From Muscardinus avellanarius (Eukaryota > Chordata > Mammalia > Rodentia > Gliridae): DNA of 64,000 bases. Of the stretch, positions 22,567 to 31,200 are shown piece by piece. The stretch is from the NCBI GenBank assembly GCA_963383645.1, contig OY726558.1, positions 178,217,134 to 178,281,133 on the forward strand, in the 5' to 3' direction. The notes beneath the pieces are model-generated. The model was given only the letters and a program-made list of their open reading frames with translations, did no database searches and was not told the origin of the DNA. The position numbers were made by a program, and so were the translations under genes. Every line of letters begins with the position of its first letter. The stretch's first letter is position 1.

Positions 22567-23470
22567 CAATCCAAGTATTAATATATATTATCTACAAAGT
22601 AAATAATATGTGAAACAATGAAAATATAGTGAATTAAATTAAATAGTTAAAATTTTCAGATGAAAGCAATTTAGCTTTATGAAGCAAAATTTTCTGAACT
22701 TTGAGGTTAGGCGACACACGTGTTCTGGCTATGGGAGGGGCCTTGCTATAGTGTTTCACTGTAGTCTATTGCTGGTTCTCATTTAGCTGAGACAGAGATT
22801 TCAGTTATAGAAATATAGCTGCTGTGTGGGAAAAAGCAAACATTCATTCTGTGAGAGTCAGCAGATACACAAACCTAACCAGCATGTAGAATTAATAAAA
22901 AATCGCACCCTATTCTCTGAGAGCCCTGATTTCTAGGTTGCTAACCTTTAATAGTTTTACTATGTGAAAGCAGGAAAAGAGTGATAAAGAAATTAAAATA
23001 ATTATAAAGAAGAAAATTATAGAGTAAGGAGATAAGAACAAACAAAATGATGTTCAGCTTTTTTTTTGATAGCTATCCTGTAACTTGGATTTGAGTTGGC
23101 TTTTTTTTATGTTCCCATTAAAATAAAAAGGAATTAAAGGAATTGGCCCTGTTCTGATTTCCTCTGAAAACTTGTGGAAAGATACCTATTACAATATCAT
23201 ATATGGACATTTATATTTAATTCTACATCTACAATCAATCTGTATTTCCAAAATAATATATAAAATCGCTATATAAATGAATTTTTTTCACATACAAAAA
23301 TGTGTCTACTTCAGAAGTGACTAATTTACTAACAACTAATTATATTGAATTAAAAACATTAAAACCCATCTTGTTCACACTTTTCAATATGAAAAATATA
23401 TTGTTTAAGTGAAACAATGTTTAATTTTTTGTTTTGTCAATGCCTATATTTCATATTAATTTAAATGTCA
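22567..23470. other. Unrecognised AT-rich DNA
   Basis: No gene or repeat recognised. Confidence 0.4.
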
Positions 23471-23605
23471 CTTCTCTAATATCATCACACTCTAACCTTT
23501 AGAATGGAAGTGCAGCCCAACATACTTTGCGATTTTATCCCTGTAAGATCTTAAACAACCTGTTATGCCACGCCTAGACTCCTGAGCCAAAGAATTTATA
23601 AGATA

Positions 23606-23620
23606 ATGTGTGTTGTTTTT
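23606..23620. repeat. Target-site duplication of element A (left copy)
   Basis: atgtgtgttgttttt is present here and identically at 26333-26347, bracketing the chimeric retrotransposon. Confidence 0.93.
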
Positions 23621-23689
23621 TTTTTTTATTTATTTATTTTTTTATTGGTGCACTGTATTCATACATCATAGTAGGATACATACTTTTGT

Positions 23690-23770
23690 AGACATACTTG
23701 GACACTTTTCCCAGTCAGCCCCCACCCAATCCCCACCCCATTCCCTCCCCATCCCTCCCTCCCATGCTTG
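23690..23770 (-). other. G-rich polypurine tract of the L1 3' UTR, copy A
   Basis: On the minus strand the tract has many GGG/GGGG runs (gggagggagggatgggga, then ggggtggggattgggtggg). Such a tract is a conserved L1 3' UTR feature and could fold as a G-quadruplex. Equivalent tracts lie in copy B and in the separate L1 3' ends at 18830, 35420, 42450 and 63850. Confidence 0.8.
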
Positions 23771-23959
23771 GCTTAGTAGTTGACATCTAGTATTATGGCA
23801 ATTTATCTAAAATTAAAAATGATAATTTCACATAACAGTTTCATTTGTCTGATACCAAGCTTTTGATGACTTAAAGATAACATTTCAATATTTCTTTTTG
23901 CTTTCTTTCTTACCAGAGAATATTTTTTTCTGTTTTTTAGGTGAAACTATCATATATTT

Positions 23960-24680
23960 ATATATTTATTTTTCAGAAAAAAATCTATCCTAATATGGAA
24001 TATGGAGTCTAGGTACCCAAAACAATCTTGAAAAAGAACAAAGCTAGCAGATATATATTTTCTGATTTCAAAACATATAAAGCTACAATAATTGAAACAG
24101 TGTAGTACTATTCTAAAGGCAGATATATAAACCATTGGAGTTAAATAAAAGTCTAGAGCTAAATTCTTCCCTATATTGTCAAGTTATTTTTGACAAGGTT
24201 TCCACGAACATTTGGTGGTGGAAATGATAATCTTTTAACTAAATATTGTTAAAAAATAATAATTACATGGAAAAGAATAAAATTGGACCCTTACCTAATC
24301 CCATATACAAATATTAACTCAAAATAGATAATAGACCTAAATATAAATCTTAAGACTATAAACTTTTAGGAGAAAATCTGGGTCATAAAACCTCACAACA
24401 TTGAAATTGGCAGTGATTTCTTGGTTATGATTTCAATGGCACAGGCAACAGAGGAGTATACAGACTCCCTAAAAAATAAAAAAAAAAATTGTATATCCAA
24501 AGACAATGTAAACAGAGTTAACAGTTACTAATAGAATGGGATAAAATATTTCCAAGTGCTATATCTGAAGGTATATTAATATTCCAACTAGAAATCCTAA
24601 AATTTAACAACAATAAAGGCAAACAATACCATTTAGAGATAGGCAAAAGACTAACATAAATAATGAATCTCCACAGATAA
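23960..24680 (+). pseudogene. Old L1 ORF2 fragment grafted inside element A
   Basis: Read on the plus strand, opposite to the carrier element, this is a decayed ORF2 C-terminal region: 'aaagctacaataattgaaac' (the AT-rich KLQ*LK-type stretch), 'ttgacaaggtttccacgaac', 'ttaagactataaacttttagg' shortened here, 'gaaattggcagtgatttctt' and 'gataggcaaaagactaac'. The order is the usual ORF2 order. It has many stops and clearly predates the carrier. It ends within about seven bases of the carrier's ORF1 stop codon. The same graft is in copy B at about 37380-38100. Confidence 0.85.
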
Positions 24681-24686
24681 CCAATC

Positions 24687-25604
24687 TTAATTGTCTGTTG
24701 GATGGAAACTCTTGTTTCTCTGGTTCTGGTGTGTGTTACCTATTTCTTCTTTGTAGTTAATCTCTTTGAGTATTTTCTCTAGTGCTGGTTTTGAAGACAT
24801 AAATTCCTTCAGTTTCTGTTTGTCATGGAAGCTTCTTATTTTTCCATCTAATTTGATAGAAAGTTTTGCTGGGTAGGAAATTTTTGGCTGGAAGTTGTTT
24901 TCTTTCAGAGTTTGGAATATGTTACTCCAAGCCCTTCTGGCTCTCATGACTTGGTTTGGGAAGTCTGGAGTGATTCTAATTGGTTTGCCTCTGAATGTCA
25001 CTTGGCCCTTTGTTTTTGTTGCCTTTAAGATTCTCTGCTTGGCTTCCACATCGGTCATTTTGACAATTATGTGGCGTGGGGATCCTCTTCTCTGATCCTG
25101 TCTAAAGGGAGTTCTATAAGTTTCCTGGATCTGTGTATCAACCTCTTGCTCTATGTTTGGAAAATTTTCTGCTATTACTTCTTTGAAGAGATTGTTGATC
25201 CCTTTGGTTTCACTTTCTTTTCCCTCCTCTATTCCAATTATTCTTAGGTTAGCTCTCTTAAAATGGGCCCATATTTCTTCAATATCAGATTCCTGTTGTC
25301 GGATATTTTTTTCTAGATTAGAAACTATGAGTTCATTTTTGGAATGATCATCTTCTAAGAGCGAGATTCTGTTCTCCATGTGTTCTAATCGGTTGTTTGT
25401 GCTTTGAATTGAGGCCTTTACTTCATTAATTGCATCCTTTATCTCTTTTTGGCTCTCTCTGAGTTCTTTTCGAAGCACCTCTATTATTTCTACAGTTATT
25501 TTCCTGATTTGATCTTCTAGAAATCTCTGATTTTCTGTTTTATTGGGTTCTGATGTTGTGGGGTTGTGGGCATTCATTGCTCCAGTATTATTCCTCTTTC
25601 CCAT
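24687..25604 (-). CDS. L1 ORF1 protein, intact (copy A)
   Basis: ORF1p is the L1 RNA-binding trimer and nucleic-acid chaperone that packages element RNA in the cytoplasm. I place the start at the ATG at 25604-25602, giving MGKRNNTG and 305 residues; mammalian ORF1p also commonly begins MGK. An upstream in-frame stretch is open but has only GTG before it. Residues about 28-118 form a heptad-rich coiled coil (LEDQIRKITVEIIEVLRKEL, ISLLEDD). Residues about 117-213 match the RRM domain (RANLRIIGIEEGKE; PRHIIVKM). Residues about 217-280 match the C-terminal domain with ARRAWSNIF and the conserved YPAKL. It is slightly shorter than the 338 residues of human ORF1p. There is no stop or frameshift. 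It differs from copy B at about 18 residues. Confidence 0.93.
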   Translation of the reverse strand: MGKRNNTGAMNAHNPTTSEPNKTENQRFLEDQIRKITVEIIEVLRKELRESQKEIKDAINEVKASIQSTNNRLEHMENRISLLEDDHSKNELIVSNLEKNIRQQESDIEEIWAHFKRANLRIIGIEEGKESETKGINNLFKEVIAENFPNIEQEVDTQIQETYRTPFRQDQRRGSPRHIIVKMTDVEAKQRILKATKTKGQVTFRGKPIRITPDFPNQVMRARRAWSNIFQTLKENNFQPKISYPAKLSIKLDGKIRSFHDKQKLKEFMSSKPALEKILKEINYKEEIGNTHQNQRNKSFHPTDN

Positions 25605-26332
25605 GATTTGGGAAGTTTGTGCCTTCTCTGGGTTCTTCCCTTGGGTCACTATAACTTCCCTTAAGGTGTTCTGGATCTCGAGTCAGAAGTATCTCGGACC
25701 CCACTACTCCTTTACTGGGTTTTATCACAGAGTCTCTGACCCAGAGTGTCGATAGAGGCTGCTTTAGACTATGGGGGGTGCCAGGTTGCACGTTCTCCTA
25801 TGGTGTGATATCTCTGCCACCGCCCCTCCCCCACTGGGTCCAGTCCCAGTGAGTACAGTACTGGGATTTCTCCTCTGTGGCCCGCAATTTGACTCACTGT
25901 TCTTGAGTACGCAGATGTAGCTATACTGGATTCGGTGAATTTTCTGCTGCTGCCGCCGGTGGCAATATGGCGCCGCTGCTACGCCCTCGGCTATGGGGCT
26001 GGCGTTTTTCTTCTTGATTTTGATTTCTTCTGAATCCCTGCAGCGTGTGCTGAGCTCGGCCACTGGGGGCTTTAGATGCTCTCTGCGCGAAGAAATCCCG
26101 CCTGGCTGTTCCGCAGTGGCTCACCTCGGCTTGCTGTAGCTGTCCCGTGAATTCGCTGGTGCCGCCGGCAGTATGGCGCTGCTGCCGCGTCTGCCGCCGC
26201 GTCTTGATTTTTTGTTTCACTGGTGATGTTGTTTTCTGGCTATGAAAGACGCTGATTTTGTGGTAATGGAGATTTGTTGTTAGCGGGGCTCTTAAGCCCC
26301 GCTTTTCTCGGTCGCCATCTTCCCGGAAGTTC
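25605..26332 (-). promoter_or_regulatory. L1-type 5' UTR/promoter of element A
   Basis: A CpG-rich 728-bp region in AT-rich surroundings. On the minus strand it begins gaacttccgggaagatggcg, a typical L1 start with a YY1-type motif, followed by a small GGGGCTTAAGAGCCCC palindrome. Two further GGCGCCATA(C/T)TGCC blocks (plus-strand 25955-25980 and 26160-26185), each followed by a GGCGGCA and a gaattCAC-like box, look like duplicated promoter units. The complete 5' end suggests that this copy could have started as a transcribed element. Confidence 0.82.
26311..26330 (-). promoter_or_regulatory. YY1-type motif at the 5' end of element A
   Basis: The minus strand reads acttccgggaagatggcgac. The AAGATGGCG core near the first transcribed base is the arrangement known for L1 promoters, where YY1 helps set the start site. 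Element B has the same motif at about 39798-39816. Confidence 0.75.
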
Positions 26333-26390
26333 ATGTGTGTTGTTTTTAACTGCTAAGTTTGTGGCAAATTTTTATAGCCACATAAAACGA

Positions 26391-27350
26391 ATGCATGTCC
26401 TGATGGAGAGGCTTACCAATCCATTCATTGAATAAACATGTTTTTTGTGGCTGTTCCATGTAAATCAAGAACCATAGTTGTTGCGAATGTAGCATCGATG
26501 AACAAAATATAAGCTCTATCTTTGAAGATGTCAATAAGTGAGAGTGAATCATATAAGTAACATGGAACATATTATGTCCTATAAGAGACGAATATCATAA
26601 GAAAAGCTTGTGTTTACAAGAGATCCATACACATTTTGAATTTGTATAATATTTTCTTATTTTAAAAAATCAGGATATTTTCATATTAAAATAGAATTGT
26701 TTGTTGAAGAAACAAGGCCAATTTCATTGTGCATCTCTCTATTTTATCATGCTATTCAATTTCATTGCTCTGTCTCTAATATATCCTACAGATTATACTC
26801 AGCTCGAAGACCTTAATTAGATTCAGTGTCTTTATGTTAGAATTTTAAAATGATATATTTAAGTTTTTATACTATTTTAGTCAGTATTTTTGTTATTAAG
26901 AACCAGTTTCCTTTGACAATTTTTTAGTTTGTTTTTTTAATGTAAATGCATCTTATATTGCCAAACTGACCATGAAAATCTATGTAGAGACTAAAATTAT
27001 CCAGGTGCTAATCTAATAATTTCACTTCCTTTCTCCAATATGTCATCAAGCAGTAATATCTTGAATCACAATGATCTCAACTGTTTAATTCAGTTAACTT
27101 ATACATTATCATATTTTAGCAGAAAGGAATGAGACAACTCAGATTTCATTAATAGTAAGATAATTTCTTTCACTTTTATACATCTGCAGTAAGGCTGTAT
27201 TTAATAACTGAGGAAGTATTATGATTTACTGAAAAAGATCCTTTTTCCTTTTTATTTAGGTATATTTTTAAAATGGTAGTTATGGATTAAAGTCATATAG
27301 TATATATACCACCTATTGTGATACAATCTTTTGTTTAGTTTTTCCATATA
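26391..27350. other. Unrecognised AT-rich DNA
   Basis: No gene or repeat recognised. Confidence 0.4.
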
Positions 27351-27362
27351 GAATTGTATGGA

Positions 27363-27368
27363 TATCTA

Positions 27369-27413
<45 letters not shown>

Positions 27414-27422
27414 GTGTGTGTG
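27363..27422. repeat. (ATCT)n microsatellite followed by (GT)n
   Basis: About twelve ATCT units at 27363-27412, then a short TG repeat. Confidence 0.95.
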
Positions 27423-29474
27423 TATGAATGGGGCCATTTTTGGAAATATCTAAGTGCCATCTGCACCCCCATCTTTGATAAAGCAGGGTGCCCCTCCACC
27501 TTGGAACAGGAAAGGCGGCTTATATTATCTCAGTGTTGGTGAACAATAGTTATTGAATTCCAAAGTACATGACTGCACATGAAAAAGAATATTCTCAGGG
27601 CAATCCTATGGTCCCTAATGTTAGACAGTGGGAAAAAATGAACATTATTATTCTGATGTGTGTGCATAGTTGAAAAACTGATAAAGTAAATTTCAATTTT
27701 TAGTTCTTGGAGATAGCCCAAAGTGTCAATATACCTTTTTGTATTCTCTTTGGTTCCTTTCCTTGGAAGCCACAACTGCTTCTGTTCTCAGTGGACCACA
27801 ATGACTTGTAATGAAAATCCATGTTTACTGGCTGCTGTGCAGGGGATGCTCATAGGGTCCGCACATTTTTAATTGAATTAATAACTAAAGACCTAACAAA
27901 AATTCCTATTCCTAAATTCTACATTTCAGATGCTAGAGATTACTTCAAAATAAAGAAATGTGTAACATTTCCTCTGTTTTCAGGAATGTTTTGATTATAA
28001 GGGACAAGATATTTGTTTCAAACTAACAGAGATAAAACAGGCAACGTTTTCTCATTGGGCCAGTCCTTTCATTCGGCAGTATTTATTACAGCAAACAACA
28101 GGATCATGTTCTCATTTCATACTTGTGGCATTTTTTTAGGGGAAATGGTTCCTCAAACAAGACAGAATTTACTGAATTTCTAGCTTGTCCTGGTTTAGAA
28201 GCTGAGGTCCAAGCTGTCACATCATTGATTAATGTATTGTCCATATCCTAAAATCTAACTCAGAAATGTAAATTACATTACCCTTTACAGTGAGGCCATT
28301 GTTTTGTTCATAGGCTGTGCTTTGGTCTTGTCAGTCTGTATCAACAACCTTAGTTTAGATCATTTTCCAGCTCCAGATGCTTCTGTCACGCCTGAGAACA
28401 AGAGGACAATCTTGGACTTGTTTTTGAATAGTCTTAATTTTTGTCCTTCCTGTCATTTATCATGCTGGACTATTACATCTTGGATAACCTATTATGAAGG
28501 TATTATTCAGAGCTCATTTCTAGACAGAAGAAGATTAAACTATTTATTAAAAAAAAAACTCACGTTTAAAAGACTTCCAAATATTTTACCACCATGACTC
28601 AGATTGTAGATGGCAGTGTGACAGTACTGCAGATAAATACATGAGTTAGTGGGGTTATTTTCCAAGATGAGAGAGGAGAGAAGATATTGTTCTTCTCATG
28701 CATATGTAATAATGTCTTAGCGATAAAAAGAAATATGTCCATGCCAATGCAGTCTCATAAAATTAAATAAATTGTCTCATGTACATGTAATTCAATACTG
28801 TCTGATTATTATTAATTAGCTCAGGGTAAAGAGGATCTATTGACATAGTTTTTAATAGCCTTTTAAAATGGTTCTGTGGTCACTGGCCTGTTTAAATAAA
28901 GGTCTCTTCACTGACTCAGAGCATCTGGTGTCTGATCTTCCCACAGACTATTAGTAACTATGTGGTATGTCTGACTGATGCTTAACATTCTTCTGCAATT
29001 TAACTAGAGACCACTAATTGAAATTCTTCGATACTTTTTGCACATCATTTTCAAATTTTGCTCGCAGCTTTTATTATTTCTGTACTCTAATTATTATAAC
29101 ATTATATATTTTAGTAAAATATTAGACTTATATATTTTGGTAAAAATATAGAGCAAGAAAACATATACTGATATTTTTCTCTTTGTCTCTCTGACACAAT
29201 TACACACACATGAACACACTCACAAATACACATAGTAGGATTTCAAAATAATGACTATTCCATGTAGTAAGCAAACTTTAATACAAAGGGCTTTCCTCTT
29301 CCAGGATTCATGGCTGCAGACTTAAGTATTCTCCCTCCTTTAAAGTGTTTTTCTTTCTCTGTTCTTAAAGTAATGAGCTAACCAAGTTTCTTTTTCTTAC
29401 TATTCTATACACCTTAAAAATAGTCGGAAGGAATTGCTATCTTATCCTTTCAATGTGAAGTGTAAAGTGGATTT
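27423..29474. other. Unrecognised unique-looking sequence; weak LTR-end candidate at 28885-28950
   Basis: Composition is more even than in most of the window and no repeat was recognised over most of it. At 28885-28950 a TTTAAATAAAGG signal is followed by 'ctcttcactgactcagag' and 'tctgatcttcccaca', which resembles the R-U5 end of an LTR, but no matching 5' end was found. Confidence 0.4.
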
Positions 29475-29490
29475 AAGTTTTATATTTTCA

Positions 29491-29690
29491 AGCCGGGCGT
29501 GGTGGCGCACGCTTGTAATCCCTGCGCTTGGGAGGCAGAGACAGGAGGATCGCGCAGGTTCGAAGCCAGCCACATGCGCTGGCTTAGGAGACCCTGTTTC
29601 CAAATATAAAAAAAAAATGTAAAAAGATGTCTGGGAGTGTAGCCCGGAGGTAGAAGGGCTTCCAGGAACCCCAGTACCACCAAAAAAAAA
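29491..29690 (+). repeat. B1-dID SINE (younger subfamily), complete
   Basis: Starts gccgggcgtggtggcgca, has the B-box-like ggttcgaagcc, the shortened centre (gcgctggcttaggagaccc), and the altered 3' end (gggcttccaggaacccc). Flanked by the perfect 16-bp duplication aagttttatattttca (29475-29490 and 29691-29706). One of the youngest copies here. Confidence 0.96.
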
Positions 29691-29858
29691 AAGTTTTATA
29701 TTTTCAGTTATGCAACCTAATTCTTGTCATATTCCATGAAAACTGTACTTTATGTATGCTTTTATATACCTACAAATCTAAATTGTTTTTTAAAAAGAAT
29801 AAGCTCAATTTATTAATGATTGAGAATACTGAAATTACTCAAGTAAGATAAATCACAC

Positions 29859-30057
29859 TTTTTTTTGTACTAATGATTGAACCCAGAGACATTCCAAGAC
29901 ATACCACCATCTGTTGTTTGTTTGTTTGTTTGTTTGTTTGTTTGTTTGTTTTAAATCAGGGTCTCCTTGAGTTGCTGGGGATGACTTTGTACTTGGGATT
30001 CTCCTTTCTCAGTCTCCTAAGTACTGAGATTACAGACATGAACCATTGTGCCCTGCT
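29859..30057 (-). repeat. B1-dID SINE (older), antisense, with (TTTG)n insert
   Basis: Runs from ttgtactaatgattgaaccc to ccattgtgccctgctc. A (TTTG)n tract of about nine units at 29915-29951 has expanded inside it. Confidence 0.82.
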
Positions 30058-31055
30058 CAAGTCACATCACTGTGCCCTGCTCAAGTTACACTTTAATTGA
30101 TAGTTACTGGTTCCAGTGAAAATATCAGCTCATGAAAGTGCTGTGAGTTCATTTCTCAGTTTAAATTATATAAGCTATCTTATGGTGAACAGAGAACTAT
30201 ATGTAGATTCTTTCCTCCTACACAGTGAATAGACAATGTTTATATAGAGGAATTAATGTAACTAAATAAAATATAATAATTGATATTTTATGTCCAATAA
30301 AATTTTCATAAGCCTAAGGGAATCCAGCATGACTCCCTGGATATCAAAAGAATAAGGAATATGATGACCCGTCTGTTTATTTTCATTTCCTGACTACCTG
30401 CTAAACTGCCAGTAGTACCCATTACTATAATTTCACCATTACTGGAAACATCAGCATACGTGTAAGCAAGAATATTTTCTTAGTGTAAGCAAAAATATTT
30501 TCTTAGTGTCATAAGGAAAATAGTTTGGACCTTGTGTCAACTGAAAGTGCCCAGATGACAACGTGGAACACACATCGACAACTGTTCTAGGGAACGAGGC
30601 TCTGTGTCTTGTTCTGCCTATTTCTAGTACTTGGCTATTGAATAGCTTTTGTCCCTGCAGTGTACTTTACTTTTCATGGAAGTATCTCAGCATAATAAAC
30701 AGAAAGTAATTTCTGGCTGAAATGAGATCCTTTGAGGCATTGGGTGAGCCTCTCGAGCAATTGCTTTCTATTTGGCAGCACTTCTGACTATCCTATTCAT
30801 GCAACATCTCCTTTAAGCACATACTTTCAAGATCACCAGGGCAAGAAAAAAGAAGTACTGAGTGTTTTGCAGTGTCAGGAGCCTTGGCCCACTAGCATCA
30901 GACATCATTCCACTAGTTATCCATTGGCTAGAGTGGGTCATATGATACACACTTAACTTCAAAATCACTGGAGATGTAATCGTCAATATACCCCCAAATC
31001 CAGGTGAATCAGATAAAACCACTGGATGATTCCATACCATTTTATTCTTTACATA
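30058..31055. other. Unrecognised sequence with small tandem duplications
   Basis: No gene or repeat recognised. An 18-base 'tgtgccctgctcaagt' unit is repeated at 30048-30088, and a 26-base unit (gtgtaagcaa then atattttctta) is doubled at 30460-30509. Confidence 0.45.
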
Positions 31056-31057
31056 TC

Positions 31058-31200
31058 TGTTAAGTGTTTCTGGAGTACAAGTATATACCAAGAATTGTGC
31101 TAGGCATATTTGATATGCTTGAGCAGTTCTGGGACTCACTCAAGAGAAATGGAGATGAATAGATAACGTGATAAATAACAAGGTAAGGGCATGGCAGTAT
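31058..31200 (+). repeat. Possible L2/MIR-type ancient repeat
   Basis: The wording 'ccaagaattgtgctaggcat' recalls the 'tgtgccaggcactgtgctagg' core of ancient L2/MIR repeats. It is weakly supported. Confidence 0.3.

Larger units (their letters stand above)
23621..26332 (-). mobile_element. Chimeric ORF1-only L1 (HAL1-like), copy A, full length
   Basis: On the minus strand the order is: 5' UTR (26332-25605), intact ORF1 (25604-24687), an older L1 piece in opposite orientation (about 24680-23960), a short AT-rich linker, the G-rich L1 3' UTR (about 23795-23640) and an A-rich tail ending at 23621. There is no ORF2. Perfect 15-bp duplications flank it, so it inserted as one unit by target-primed reverse transcription. 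Copy B (37043-39817) shares the same internal joins. ORF1-only 'half-L1' elements are known in mammals; movement would depend on ORF2 protein supplied by complete L1s. The 5' UTR is about 63 bases shorter than in copy B. Confidence 0.93.
23480..26390 (+). repeat. Ancient MLT1-like (MaLR) LTR fragment split by element A
   Basis: Left part (to 23620) reads 'gagccaaagaatttataag' then 'ataatgtgtgttgttttt'. The right part (from 26348) continues 'aactgctaagtttgtggc' and 'tttttatagccacat'. This is the usual wording of the 3' end of MLT1-type LTRs, interrupted by the retrotransposon at 23621-26332. Only the outer flanks belong to it. Confidence 0.5.

Noticed and set aside
23900..23945. Strong 3' splice-site-like sequence (T-rich tract ending ttttttag) on the plus strand, present in both chimeric copies
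   Set aside because: It is on the strand opposite to element transcription and no exon follows; it is most likely part of the AT-rich linker.
25605..25649. Extending ORF1 of copy A upstream to a GTG start (320 residues)
   Set aside because: GTG is not a normal start for this family. The ATG at 25604 gives the MGK start common in mammalian ORF1 proteins, so I used that for both copies.
25543..26334. CpG-rich region as the promoter of a host gene
   Set aside because: It is the 5' UTR of element A, repeated in copy B, and it ends at a target duplication.
28885..28950. LTR R-U5-like end
   Set aside because: A polyadenylation signal and a suggestive end are present, but there is no 5' LTR start or duplication. 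It is noted only within a general entry.
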